DNA of 64,000 bases from CAYWIT01 sp964458415 (GCA_964458415.1 CAYWIT010000001.1:186001-250000), one strand, 5' to 3'; numbered from the stretch's first letter, positions 9,455 to 18,302 are shown. A program made the numbers and translations. The notes: generated from the sequence alone by a model not told the origin.

Positions 9455-10233
9455 TGACAGCGGAGAAGCCGAAACTGGCGGTGTGGAAATTTGCCTCCTG
9501 TGACGGATGCCAGTTAAGTCTGCTGGATTGCGAGGACGAGCTGCTGGCATTGGCCGGGGAAATCGAATTTGCGAATTTTCCCGAGGCCTCCCGGGCGGTA
9601 GAGCCGGGGCCGTATGATTTATCGCTGGTGGAAGGTTCGATTACGACGCCGCATGATCTGGATCGCATTCAGGAGGTGCGGGCGCAATCAAGATATCTGG
9701 TGACCATCGGCGCCTGCGCGACGGCGGGAGGGATTCAGGCCCTGCGCAATTTTTCCGATGTGAAAGAGTTTACCAGTATTGTTTATGCGCGGCCGGAATA
9801 TATCAGCACGCTGGCACGATCGACGCCGATTTCCGCGCACGTGAAGGTGGACTTCGAATTGCGCGGCTGTCCTGTTGATAAAAAGCAGTTACTGGAGGTC
9901 GTGAACGCCTTCCTGCACAAGCGCAAGCCGCATATTCCTGCCTATAGTGTATGTCTTGAATGCAAGCGGCGCGGCACGCCCTGCGTTACGGTGTCCCATG
10001 GGATTGCTTGTCTGGGGCCGGTCACGCAGGCAGGGTGCGGTGCGATCTGTCCGGCCTATAATCGCGGCTGTTATGGCTGCTTCGGGCCGCAGGACACGCC
10101 GAATACCGAAGCTTTGGTGAATTGGCTGATGGAAAAAAACATGATCAGCCGCGCGGAAGCGTTGCGCGTTTTCCGGACCTATAACGCCGGTGCGCCCGCT
10201 TTCGAAAAGGAGAGCAGGCGCCATGAGCGATGA
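9451..10233 (+). CDS. hydD: [NiFe]-hydrogenase delta (small) subunit
   Basis: 260 residues with the small-subunit pattern: FASCDGCQLSLLD near residue 15 (proximal cluster ligands), GACATAGG near 88, RGCPVD near 135, and a C-terminal Cys-rich region (CLECKRRGTPC, GCGAICPAYNRGCYGC). There is no Tat signal peptide, so the enzyme is cytoplasmic, in agreement with group 3 rather than membrane-bound group 1 hydrogenases. The start is the ATG at 9451, overlapping the gamma-subunit stop; an ATG one codon later is equally possible. The alpha subunit begins before this gene ends. Confidence 0.93.
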   Translation: MMTAEKPKLAVWKFASCDGCQLSLLDCEDELLALAGEIEFANFPEASRAVEPGPYDLSLVEGSITTPHDLDRIQEVRAQSRYLVTIGACATAGGIQALRNFSDVKEFTSIVYARPEYISTLARSTPISAHVKVDFELRGCPVDKKQLLEVVNAFLHKRKPHIPAYSVCLECKRRGTPCVTVSHGIACLGPVTQAGCGAICPAYNRGCYGCFGPQDTPNTEALVNWLMEKNMISRAEALRVFRTYNAGAPAFEKESRRHER

Positions 10234-11527
10234 ACAAAAAACGCGGACCATCAAGGTGGAGTATCTAGCCCGTGTCGAGGGCGAGGGGGCGATGCATCTG
10301 GCTATCCGGGATGGAAAGCTTGAGGATGTGAAGTTGAAAATATTCGAGCCGCCGCGTTTTTTTGAAGGCTTCTTGCGCGGGCGCAATTATGCGGAGGCAC
10401 CGGATGTGACGGCGCGTATCTGCGGTATTTGCCCTGTTGCATACCAGATGAGCGCCGTGCATGCGATGGAAAATGCTTTCGGCGCGCAGGTGACAGGGCC
10501 CTTGCGCGATCTGCGCCGCCTGATTTATTGCGGGGAGTGGATTTCCAGCCATACGCTGCATATTTATATGCTGCACGCGCCGGATTTTCTGGGCTATGAC
10601 AGCGCCGTGCATATGGCCAAGGACCATCGCGCAGCGGTTGAACGGGGGCTTGCGCTGAAGAAAACCGGCGGCGCGGTGATGGCGCTGGCGGGCGGACGCG
10701 AGGTTCACCCGATTAATGTGCGGGTGGGCGGATTCTATAAAGCGCCGACAAAAAAGGAAATGGCCGCCCTGATAGAACCGCTGAAACAGGCGCGCGCCGC
10801 CGCACTGGAAACGGTGCGCTGGGTTTCCGGTTTTCCTTTCATGGATTTCGAGCGGGATTATATTTTTGTCGCCCTGCGTCATCCGGAAGAATACCCTTTT
10901 AACGAAGGGCGGATCGTTTCCAGTCATGGGCTGAATATTTCCCCTGCGCAGTTTCTTGATTCCTTTGAGGAGGAGCACGTTGCGCATTCCAATGCGCTGC
11001 ATTGCGTACTGAAGGAAGGCCGCCAGTCATATCATGTCGGGCCGTTGGCGCGCTATGCGCTGAACTTTGATCGTTTGCCGACGCATATTCAGGATGTGGC
11101 GCGCGAAGCGGGGCTGGGTTCTGTCTGCCGCAATCCGTTCAAAAGCATTATCGTGCGCAGTCTTGAGGTGCTCTATGCCTGCGAAGAAGCGCTGCGTATC
11201 GTCGAGAATTACGAAATGCCGGAACAGGCCTTTATGGCGGTCACGCCGCGGGCGGGTATCGGCCATGCGGCGACGGAAGCGCCGCGCGGCTTGCTTTATC
11301 ACCGTTATAAAATAGCCGCCGACGGGGGCATTGAAGATGCTGTCATTATCCCGCCGACGTCGCAGAACCAGAAAATGATTGAGGATGATTTGTGGAAATT
11401 CGTGCCGCAATATCTGGACTTGCCGGATGACAAGCTGCAATGGCATGCTGAACAGGCAATCCGCAATTATGATCCATGCATATCCTGTTCCACGCATTTT
11501 CTTAAGCTGACCGTGGATCGAAAATGA
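10223..11527 (+). CDS. hydA: [NiFe]-hydrogenase alpha (large, catalytic) subunit
   Basis: 434 residues from the ATG at 10223, after AAGGAGAG and overlapping the small subunit by 11 bases. Both active-site Cys pairs are present: RICGICPVAYQ near residue 70 and DPCISCSTH near the C-terminus. The nine residues after the last His are the peptide removed by the maturation protease encoded next. Short large subunits of this kind with HydBGD partners are typical of bidirectional cytoplasmic group 3b enzymes that couple H2 to NAD(P)H and can reduce sulfur. The physiological direction cannot be told from sequence. Confidence 0.94.
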   Translation: MSDEQKTRTIKVEYLARVEGEGAMHLAIRDGKLEDVKLKIFEPPRFFEGFLRGRNYAEAPDVTARICGICPVAYQMSAVHAMENAFGAQVTGPLRDLRRLIYCGEWISSHTLHIYMLHAPDFLGYDSAVHMAKDHRAAVERGLALKKTGGAVMALAGGREVHPINVRVGGFYKAPTKKEMAALIEPLKQARAAALETVRWVSGFPFMDFERDYIFVALRHPEEYPFNEGRIVSSHGLNISPAQFLDSFEEEHVAHSNALHCVLKEGRQSYHVGPLARYALNFDRLPTHIQDVAREAGLGSVCRNPFKSIIVRSLEVLYACEEALRIVENYEMPEQAFMAVTPRAGIGHAATEAPRGLLYHRYKIAADGGIEDAVIIPPTSQNQKMIEDDLWKFVPQYLDLPDDKLQWHAEQAIRNYDPCISCSTHFLKLTVDRK

Positions 11528-11979
11528 GGGCGCGGGAAATTCTAGTTATCGGTATTGGCAATGCCTTGCGCGGCGACGACGGCCTTGGCTGTGCGGTGGC
11601 AAAAGCCCTGCAGGGCGAACCCGGTCTTGATGTGCAGATGCAGGAGGGGGAACCGGCGGCGCTGATGGCCGCCTGGGAAGATCATAACTGTGTTATTCTT
11701 GTCGATGCAGTATCATCGGGCGCTGCTATTGGTACGGTTTTCCGTTTCGATCTGGGGTGTGACAGGCTTCCAGATACTTTCCGGCATACATCTACGCATT
11801 CATTCGGCCTTGCCGAGGCGGTGGAACTGGCGCGCGTTCTTGGCAGGCTTCCTCCCCAAATCGTTTTTCTGGGCATTGAGGGCGGAAATTTTTCTACGGG
11901 CGCGGAGATATCTCCGGAAATCAGGAACGCGATCGGGACGGTTTTAAGGATGATAAAAGAGGAGAGGGAACATGCATGA
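11524..11979 (+). CDS. Hydrogenase maturation protease (M52 family)
   Basis: 151 residues beginning with the family signature LVIGIGNALRGDDGLG; the Glu and Asp that bind nickel in HyaD/HybD/HycI-type proteases are seen as E near residue 43 and the Asp of LVDAV. It removes the short C-terminal tail of the large subunit after nickel insertion. It overlaps the hydA stop by four bases and the hypA start by eight, so it is part of the same operon and is most likely specific for this hydrogenase. Confidence 0.92.
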   Translation: MRAREILVIGIGNALRGDDGLGCAVAKALQGEPGLDVQMQEGEPAALMAAWEDHNCVILVDAVSSGAAIGTVFRFDLGCDRLPDTFRHTSTHSFGLAEAVELARVLGRLPPQIVFLGIEGGNFSTGAEISPEIRNAIGTVLRMIKEEREHA

Positions 11980-12235
11980 ATTTTCACTGATGGCGGATTT
12001 GTTGCGCAAGATCGAGATGATTTCACAGGAAAACGGCAATGGCCGTGTTCTGACCGTCAGGGTCCGGCTGGGGGCGCTTTCGCATATCACCCCGACGCAT
12101 TTCGCCGAGCATTTCAAAGAAGGTGTGCGGGGAACCGTCGCAGAGGACGCAGAGCTGGAAGTGGTGCAGATGACTGATGTCAATGATCCAGAAGCGCAGG
12201 AGATATTCCTTGAAAGTGTTGAAATCGCTGCCTGA
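11972..12235 (+). CDS. hypA: Short HypA-like nickel chaperone lacking the zinc finger
   Basis: 87 residues starting with MHEFSLM, whose His-2 and Glu-3 form the nickel site of HypA; the first 70 residues follow the HypA fold (VRVRLGALSHITPTHFAEHF). Canonical HypA is about 113 residues and carries a zinc ribbon with two Cys-x2-Cys pairs; here there is no cysteine at all and the protein ends where that domain is normally inserted or followed. There is no frameshift visible: the stop is followed directly by the hypF reading frame. The protein may deliver nickel without the structural zinc site, or act only as a docking factor. No hypB accompanies it. Confidence 0.75.
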   Translation: MHEFSLMADLLRKIEMISQENGNGRVLTVRVRLGALSHITPTHFAEHFKEGVRGTVAEDAELEVVQMTDVNDPEAQEIFLESVEIAA

Positions 12236-14450
12236 GAAATCGCGCCATCGCTACAGGGTACGCGGCGCGGTACAGGGCGTCGGGTTTCGCCCTTTTGTTT
12301 ACCGTCTGGCTCATGAGCGCGGTTTGTCCGGTTGGGTGCAGAACACGCCAGACGGTGTTATTATCGAAGTGGAGGGGGCAACGCAGGCATTAACGCGGTT
12401 TCGGGAAGGTCTGCAAAAGGAAAAGCCACCTCACGCCGTCATTGACAGAATTGATCAGGAGGTCATCGCTCCTGACGGAGGGCATGGGTTCGAGATTGTC
12501 GCGAGCGCGGAAAGCGACACTGTCACGGCCTCGATCCTGCCGGATCTGGCTGTTTGCGCAGATTGCCTGCATGAGCTGGGGGATCCTGTTGACCGGCGCT
12601 ATCGTTATCCTTTCATCAATTGTACGCATTGCGGCCCGCGCTATACTATTATAAACAGCTTGCCTTACGACCGCCCGGCGACAACCATGGCAGGATTTAC
12701 GTTGTGCCTGGCCTGCCGTAAGGAATATGAGGATCCTCGAGATCGGCGTTTCCATGCCCAGCCTGTCGCTTGTCCGGATTGCGGTCCGCAGCTGGAATTG
12801 TGGGACCCGGTGGGGAATATGATATCAAGGAAAGGGGACGCCTTATCGCACGCGGCAGAGTGCGTGCGGGCGGGACAGATCCTTGCCCTCAAGGGGCTTG
12901 GCGGGTTTCATCTTGTTGTCGATGCGCAAAATGAAGAAGCGGTGCAGAAACTGCGCCTTCGCAAGCGTCGTCCGTCAAAACCTTTTGCTCTGATGTATCC
13001 TTCCCTGAGCGGCCTTCAAAAGGATTGTCATGTCGGAGAACTGGAGGCAGAGCTTTTGTTGTCAGCGGCAGCACCGATAGTGCTGCTCGAAAAACGGAGA
13101 GAATGTGCTGTAGCGCCGGCGGCTGCACCGGGGAATCCCTATCTAGGGGTGATGCTTCCCGCGACGCCGCTGCACGTGTTGCTGTTGCAAGAATTGGGTT
13201 TTCCTGTCATCGCGACAAGCGGCAACAGGCCGCACGCGCCGGTTTGCATCGATGAAATAGAGGCATTAGACTGTCTTTGCGGGATTGCCGATGCTTTTTT
13301 AGTGCATAATCGCCCGATCGCCAGGCGGGCAGATGACTCCATCGTGCGTGTAATGGCGGGGCAAGCCACCGTATTGCGGCGGGCGCGGGGATATGCACCG
13401 ATGCCGTTTCTGCTCGCGGCAGAATTTAAAAATCCGGTGCTGGCGGCGGGCGGGCATTTGAAAAACACAGTCGCGCTGGGTGTGTCGGACCGGCTGGTGC
13501 TGGGCCCGCATATTGGCGACCTTGATGCGCCTGAAGCGCTGGCGGCGCATGAACAGACTCTGAAGGATCTGGGTGGACTATATCGCAAGGCACCCGAGGT
13601 CATTATGTGCGATGCGCACCCTGGATATATTTCAACGCTGTTGGCGCAGGATTCCGGGCTGGAGACGGTCTTGGTGCAGCACCATTATGCCCATGCCCTT
13701 TCTTGCATGCTGGATAATGATCTTGAGGCGCCCTGTCTGGCCGTCGTCTGGGATGGCGCGGGGCTGGGTGACGATGGCACTTTTTGGGGTGGCGAGTTTC
13801 TTGAAATCACGCCGGCGGGATATGCGCGTCTATTCCATCTCCGGAAATTTCCGTTACCGGGCGGAGATGCCGCCGCGCGTGATCCGCAGCGGGCGGCGTT
13901 GGGAATTTTGTATGCCCTGAACAAGTCTGGTGAAGGGGTGTGCATAGACAAAAAGGAAAGCATTCTCCAGATGCTGAAAAAGAATCTGAACTGCCCGATG
14001 ACATCCAGTGCAGGTCGGCTGTTTGACGCTGTAGCGGCGCTGACTAACGTTTGCAGGAAAAATACCTTCGAGGGCGAGGCCGCGATGGCACTGGAATTCA
14101 CCGCTGGTTGCGCGGATAGAAAATACCCTTATACTGTGGAAGGCGATGTCCTTGACTGGGGTCAAATGATAGAAATGATTTTATCGGATTTGACAAATAA
14201 TACGCCGGTTGCGGAGATTTCCGGACGCTTTCATGCGACGCTGGCGGATATGATTGTGCAGGGGGCGCAAAAATCCGGGCACCAAAAAGTTTTGTTGACG
14301 GGGGGCTGCTTTCAGAACAAGCTTCTTCTTGAGACGACAGTGGAAAATCTGCACCGGGCCGGTTTTCAACCCTATTGGCATCACCGGCTTCCCCCGAATG
14401 ACGGCGGTCTGGCGGCGGGGCAGATCATGGCAGCAACAAGGAGAATATAA
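12210..14450 (+). CDS. hypF: Carbamoyltransferase HypF, hydrogenase cyanide-ligand synthesis
   Basis: About 746 residues. Domains in order: acylphosphatase (VRGAVQGVGFRPF near residue 20), two zinc fingers (CADCLHEL with CTHCGP, then CLACRKEY with CPDCGP), a YrdC-like nucleotide domain (ALKGLGGFHLV) and a Kae1-like domain (QHHYAHALSCM, WDGAGLGDDG). HypF makes the carbamoyl group that HypE converts to the CN ligands of the active-site iron. The start is uncertain: the TTG at 12210 follows CAGGAGA with good spacing; a GTG at 12216 is close and an ATG at 12177 would overlap hypA by 59 bases. Confidence 0.93.
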   Translation: MKVLKSLPEKSRHRYRVRGAVQGVGFRPFVYRLAHERGLSGWVQNTPDGVIIEVEGATQALTRFREGLQKEKPPHAVIDRIDQEVIAPDGGHGFEIVASAESDTVTASILPDLAVCADCLHELGDPVDRRYRYPFINCTHCGPRYTIINSLPYDRPATTMAGFTLCLACRKEYEDPRDRRFHAQPVACPDCGPQLELWDPVGNMISRKGDALSHAAECVRAGQILALKGLGGFHLVVDAQNEEAVQKLRLRKRRPSKPFALMYPSLSGLQKDCHVGELEAELLLSAAAPIVLLEKRRECAVAPAAAPGNPYLGVMLPATPLHVLLLQELGFPVIATSGNRPHAPVCIDEIEALDCLCGIADAFLVHNRPIARRADDSIVRVMAGQATVLRRARGYAPMPFLLAAEFKNPVLAAGGHLKNTVALGVSDRLVLGPHIGDLDAPEALAAHEQTLKDLGGLYRKAPEVIMCDAHPGYISTLLAQDSGLETVLVQHHYAHALSCMLDNDLEAPCLAVVWDGAGLGDDGTFWGGEFLEITPAGYARLFHLRKFPLPGGDAAARDPQRAALGILYALNKSGEGVCIDKKESILQMLKKNLNCPMTSSAGRLFDAVAALTNVCRKNTFEGEAAMALEFTAGCADRKYPYTVEGDVLDWGQMIEMILSDLTNNTPVAEISGRFHATLADMIVQGAQKSGHQKVLLTGGCFQNKLLLETTVENLHRAGFQPYWHHRLPPNDGGLAAGQIMAATRRI

Positions 14451-14451
14451 A

Positions 14452-14685
14452 ATGTGTTTAGCAGTTCCGGGGCAAATTGTGAGTATTCAGGGCGATGCGG
14501 AAATGCGGACAGGCTGTATCCTGTTCGGCACGGCGCAGAAAGAGGCCAGTCTGGCTTTTCTGCCGGATGCGGCGCCGGGAGACTATGTGCTGGTGCATGC
14601 CGGTGTTGCGATCAGTAAAGTGCAGGAGTCGGAGGCACGGCGCATCTTTGAATATCTGGAGCAGATTAATGAAGTACGTGGATGA
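14452..14685 (+). CDS. hypC: Hydrogenase assembly chaperone HypC
   Basis: 77 residues, the usual HypC size, starting MCLAVPGQI with the essential Cys-2. The ATG at 14452 follows AAGGAG by a few bases and lies one base after the hypF stop; longer in-frame starts run inside hypF and are rejected. HypC binds the Fe(CN)2CO unit with HypD and delivers it to the large subunit. It overlaps hypD by 17 bases. Confidence 0.95.
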   Translation: MCLAVPGQIVSIQGDAEMRTGCILFGTAQKEASLAFLPDAAPGDYVLVHAGVAISKVQESEARRIFEYLEQINEVRG

Positions 14686-15760
14686 GTTCCGTGATCCGGA
14701 GGCGGCGCGGCGCTATGCTGCGGCTATCCGGAGCGTGACGACAATGCCATGGACGATCATGGAGATTTGCGGCGGACAGACGCATGCCATCGTCCGGTTC
14801 GGGATACAGGATATGCTGCCGCCGCAAATTACGCTGGTGCATGGGCCGGGCTGTCCTGTTTGCGTCACGCCGCTGGAAATGGTGGATAAGGCGATCGCAC
14901 TGGCGGCACGGCCTGAAGTGATATTTTGTTCCTTCGGGGACATGCTGCGCGTACCGGGGACGGAGACGGATCTATTGCGCGTGCGGGCCAATGGCGGGGA
15001 TGTCCGGATTGTTTATTCACCGCTGGATGCCCTTGATCTGGCGCTGAAAAATCCCGCAAAAGAAGTGGTTTTTTTTGCGGTCGGGTTCGAAACAACAGCT
15101 CCGGCCAATGCAATAGCGGTCTGGCAGGCGGCGCAAAGCGGCCTTAAAAACTTCTCGTTGCTGGTTTCACATGTGCTGGTGCCGCCCGCCATTGAATCAA
15201 TATTGTCATCGTCACAATGCCGTGTGCAGGGTTTTCTGGCGGCGGGGCATGTGTGCACGGTTATGGGCATGCAGGAATACCTGCCTTTGGTTGAAAAATA
15301 TAAGGTTCCGATTGTGATAACGGGATTCGAGCCGCTGGATATCCTGCAGGGGATCTATATGTGCGTAAAGCAGCTGGAGGAAGGCGCGGCGCGGCTGGAA
15401 AACCAGTATCTGCGCGCAGTGCAGGAGGGGGGCAATATTTCGGCGCAGGAGATGATTGCAAGGGTCTTTCGGGTGGTGCCGCGTATCTGGCGCGGGATCG
15501 GCGCAATACCGCAAAGTGGGTGGGCGCTGGCGCCGGAATTCTCCGCTTTTGATGCGGAAAAACGCTTCAGCATTGCGACGCTTGATGATGAACATCCGAC
15601 GGAATGTATCAGCGGCCTGATTATGCAGGGAATCCGGAAGCCTGCGGATTGTCCGGCTTTCGGAGGGGTATGCACGCCGGAGAACCCGCTGGGCGCACCG
15701 ATGGTTTCCGGAGAAGGGGCCTGTGCTGCCTATTACCGCTACCGCAGGGAGGCCGTCTGA
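14669..15760 (+). CDS. hypD: Hydrogenase formation protein HypD (4Fe-4S)
   Basis: 363 residues from the ATG at 14669 (MKYVDEFRDPEAARRY), which gives the family N-terminus; the frame is also open upstream inside hypC. Conserved HypD motifs are visible: EICGGQTHAI near residue 36, GPGCPVCVTP near 65, GFETTAPANA near 150, and the C-terminal Cys cluster (CPAFGGVC with a further Cys near the end) that holds the 4Fe-4S centre. HypD is the scaffold on which the iron centre is assembled with HypC. The hypE start overlaps its stop (TGATG). Confidence 0.95.
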   Translation: MKYVDEFRDPEAARRYAAAIRSVTTMPWTIMEICGGQTHAIVRFGIQDMLPPQITLVHGPGCPVCVTPLEMVDKAIALAARPEVIFCSFGDMLRVPGTETDLLRVRANGGDVRIVYSPLDALDLALKNPAKEVVFFAVGFETTAPANAIAVWQAAQSGLKNFSLLVSHVLVPPAIESILSSSQCRVQGFLAAGHVCTVMGMQEYLPLVEKYKVPIVITGFEPLDILQGIYMCVKQLEEGAARLENQYLRAVQEGGNISAQEMIARVFRVVPRIWRGIGAIPQSGWALAPEFSAFDAEKRFSIATLDDEHPTECISGLIMQGIRKPADCPAFGGVCTPENPLGAPMVSGEGACAAYYRYRREAV

Positions 15761-16785
15761 TGCCGTCTTGTCCCATGCCATTCATGCAATACCCCAAAAT
15801 ATTGATGGCGCACGGCAGCGGCGGACGGCTGATGCAGAAACTGATCGATGAATTGTTTGTTTCAGCCTTCGGAAGCGGCAGCGGGCACGATGGCGCCGTA
15901 CTGACGTTGCCGTCCGGAAAAGTTGCGATGACAACTGATTCCTACGTGGTGCAGCCATTATTTTTCCCGGGCGGAGATATTGGCGCGCTCGCTGTCAACG
16001 GCACGGTGAATGACCTTGCGATGTGCGGGGCGCGTCCGATGTATCTGAGCGTGGGCTTTATTCTTGAGGAAGGGCTGGAAACGGAGGTGCTATGGCGTAT
16101 CGCGCAGTCCATGGCGTGGGCAGCACGGGAATTGGGCGTGGAAATTGTGACGGGAGATACGAAGGTCGTTGAGCGCGGCAAGGGTGACGGCGTCTTCATC
16201 AATACAACCGGAATCGGTATTATCGGGAACGGCGTAGAGATATTTCCGGCACGGGTGCAAACAGGGGATGCCGTGTTGCTCAGCGGCGATATTGGCCGCC
16301 ATGGCATGGCTGTGATGGCGGCACGCGAGGGATTGGCTTTTTCTTCGCCGATTGAAAGTGACTGCATGGCTTTGTGGCCGACCGTGCAGGCGTTGCTGCA
16401 AGGCGGCATTGACGTTCATTGCCTGCGTGATGCAACGCGGGGGGGTGTGGCGGCGGTCCTGAATGAAATTGCCGGCGCGGCAGGTGTGCAGATTGATATA
16501 GATGAAGTTAAAATCCCGGTGGATGAATCCGTGCGCGGTGCTTGCGAGATTTTGGGGCTGGATTCGCTTCAGGTGGCGAACGAGGGACGTTTCGTGGCTT
16601 TTGTTCCGGCTGCTGCCGCGGCGCGGGCGCTGGAAATCATGAATTGTTTTTGCCCCGGTAAAAATGCGGCGCAAATTGGCGACGTGACAGCGGGGCGTCA
16701 AGGGCTTGTCACGTTGCAAACGCCTATCGGCGGCAGGCGGATACTGGATATGCCTTTGGGCGAGCTGTTGCCAAGAATCTGCTGA
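15760..16785 (+). CDS. hypE: Hydrogenase maturation factor HypE
   Basis: 341 residues of the PurM/ThiL-like ATPase fold. The N-terminal HGSGGRLM motif and the extreme C-terminal PRIC are present; the last Cys carries the carbamoyl group from HypF, which HypE dehydrates to a thiocyanate that supplies the CN ligands. The start at 15760 overlaps the hypD stop; internal ATGs at 15775 and 15784 are also possible. It closes the hyp block. No hypB was found anywhere in the window, so nickel delivery must use a HypB encoded elsewhere or none. Confidence 0.94.
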   Translation: MPSCPMPFMQYPKILMAHGSGGRLMQKLIDELFVSAFGSGSGHDGAVLTLPSGKVAMTTDSYVVQPLFFPGGDIGALAVNGTVNDLAMCGARPMYLSVGFILEEGLETEVLWRIAQSMAWAARELGVEIVTGDTKVVERGKGDGVFINTTGIGIIGNGVEIFPARVQTGDAVLLSGDIGRHGMAVMAAREGLAFSSPIESDCMALWPTVQALLQGGIDVHCLRDATRGGVAAVLNEIAGAAGVQIDIDEVKIPVDESVRGACEILGLDSLQVANEGRFVAFVPAAAAARALEIMNCFCPGKNAAQIGDVTAGRQGLVTLQTPIGGRRILDMPLGELLPRIC

Positions 16786-16828
16786 GGCCTTGCGAAGTCC
16801 GGAAATTCTGAGGAAGAAAAGAATCACT

Positions 16829-16842
16829 TTGATAAAAATCAA
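16829..16842. promoter_or_regulatory. FNR/FixK-type binding box
   Basis: The sequence TTGATAAAAATCAA is a perfect match to the FNR/FixK/CRP-family consensus TTGAT-N4-ATCAA. It lies in the 120-base gap after hypE, 64 bases before the CBS-domain gene, a normal distance for activation of that gene. It is embedded in a longer imperfect palindrome (ATCACTT to AAGTGAT). It suggests induction under low oxygen. Confidence 0.8.
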
Positions 16843-16905
16843 GTGATGGAGGGAGGTTTGCGGCCACCATACGCTTTCACATTCAATTGAAAAAGGAGAA
16901 GAGTA

Positions 16906-17349
16906 ATGCCTTTGTTAGCGCAGGATCTGATGTGGTCAAAGCCCCCGATGCTTTCACCGGACAGCACTTTGAAAATGGCGGCGAAAAAGATGCAGGAGGC
17001 GGACGCCGGTGTTCTTCCCGTCGGGGTGGATGGCAGGGTAGCGGGGATTATCACAGATCGTGATATTGTGCTGCGTGCCGTTGCCAAAGGGAAGAATATT
17101 GCGCAAGAGAAAGTGGCTGACTTCATGACGTCCGGCATATATTCATGCAAGGAGGGGGATACGATTGACAGCGCCGCAAAGCTCATGAAGAAAAACAAGA
17201 TCAGCCGGCTTGTCGTTGTGGACGGTCAGAACAGGCTTTCCGGTATTTTGTCGTTCGGGCATATCTTCAGGGACGAGACCAATGCCGAGGAGGCAACAGA
17301 TATCATTACGCGCATCGCGGGCAAACATGTCAAAAGCGGCAGGAAATAA
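16906..17349 (+). CDS. CBS-domain protein, probably low-oxygen induced
   Basis: 147 residues made of two CBS motifs and little else; the first half contains ADAGVLPVGVDGRVAGIITD and the second RLVVVDGQNRLSGILS. CBS pairs bind adenosine nucleotides and act as energy sensors, but the partner of a stand-alone protein cannot be inferred. An AAAAGGAGAAGAG site precedes the ATG. The FNR-type box upstream suggests regulation by oxygen, and the position after the hydrogenase genes suggests the same physiological setting. A terminator follows directly. Confidence 0.88.
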   Translation: MPLLAQDLMWSKPPMLSPDSTLKMAAKKMQEADAGVLPVGVDGRVAGIITDRDIVLRAVAKGKNIAQEKVADFMTSGIYSCKEGDTIDSAAKLMKKNKISRLVVVDGQNRLSGILSFGHIFRDETNAEEATDIITRIAGKHVKSGRK

Positions 17350-17384
17350 AAAAACAGGCGCTTGTTCAGGGCGCCTGTTTTTAT
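17350..17384. terminator. Bidirectional rho-independent terminator
   Basis: A perfect 10-base-pair stem (AAACAGGCGC at 17352-17361 with GCGCCTGTTT at 17371-17380) and a nine-base loop, followed by T-rich sequence on both strands. It lies between the convergent CBS gene and the Sel1-like gene and can serve both. Confidence 0.88.
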
Positions 17385-17402
17385 TTATTGGTTCATCCGG
17401 CA

Positions 17403-18302
17403 TCAGGGTGTCGGGCAGAGCTTGACCCCTTTCAGGATCGCTTCCGCGTCGAATTTTACCGCAGGCAGAGCCTTGTGTATCTTGCTCCAGTTCTCGACGA
17501 ACCATGCTGCGCGCGGGGATTTGATATCCTGCATGGCGGCAAGCGCGGCTTCGGGATTGGCCGGAACGCCGGACAGCCCGTGATACTGGAGATAGAGCAA
17601 ATCGACTTTTGCCTGCACGTTGCCAGCCTCGGCAGCGTCCTTGAAGAGGGCGAGCGCCAGTGTGGGGTCTTTTGGCATGCCGTCTTTTGCATTGAAGGCG
17701 TAATAGGCGAGGTCTTTTGTGCCCTGCGCCGCGACATGTCCGTTTGTCGAAGCAGATCGTGCGAAGGCTTCCTTGACTTCCGCAGTTACAGGATTATTGG
17801 CAACGACATCTGCGACGCGATCAGCCGCAGGTGGGCAGTCGGGCGCGACAGGCAGGGCGGCAGGAGCCGGCGTTGATCCGAACAGCTTGTCGAAGACCCC
17901 CTCGCTGAAGCCGAGGAACAGTGCGCCGCCCACCATGGCAAACAGGCTGCTTTTTGCAAAAACCTTGGCATTGGTCTTGCTGAAAAATGCCGGTAATTCG
18001 GCGCCGCTTTTCTTGGCGGCTCTTTTTTGTCCGTAATGGCAAAAAGCGGTCATGGTGGCGCCAACGGCGAGAGAAGAGATCAGCAGTGTGGCAACAGCAG
18101 GTGCGGCAGCCCAGGTCATGCTCGCAACGACGGCAGCTTTCGCGGCCGCGGTCAGGCCGGCACCGGCTGCGATATTAAAGATTCCGGAGAGGATTTTTGT
18201 TTTTTTGCTGATGGTGGGTTGGGCAAGGCGGTCTCTCACGCTTGCGGGAGCCTCGGCAGGGTCGTTTGCCGGGATGTTGTCATCGTGCGGGGTGTGGGTC
18301 AT
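17403..18302 (-). CDS. Membrane protein with C-terminal Sel1-like repeats
   Basis: 299 residues from the ATG at 18302, which follows AAGGAGAGAG; a longer frame to 18353 lacks a ribosome site. Two to three hydrophobic segments lie between residues 40 and 150 (alanine-rich, then FAKSSLFAMVGGALFLGF), and the C-terminal third shows helical repeats of Sel1 type (DPTLALALFKDAAEAGNVQAK and a second unit with NPEAALAAMQ). Sel1 repeats mediate protein contacts. The protein is probably anchored in the inner membrane with the repeats on one side. Function unknown. Confidence 0.7.
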   Translation of the reverse strand: MTHTPHDDNIPANDPAEAPASVRDRLAQPTISKKTKILSGIFNIAAGAGLTAAAKAAVVASMTWAAAPAVATLLISSLAVGATMTAFCHYGQKRAAKKSGAELPAFFSKTNAKVFAKSSLFAMVGGALFLGFSEGVFDKLFGSTPAPAALPVAPDCPPAADRVADVVANNPVTAEVKEAFARSASTNGHVAAQGTKDLAYYAFNAKDGMPKDPTLALALFKDAAEAGNVQAKVDLLYLQYHGLSGVPANPEAALAAMQDIKSPRAAWFVENWSKIHKALPAVKFDAEAILKGVKLCPTP

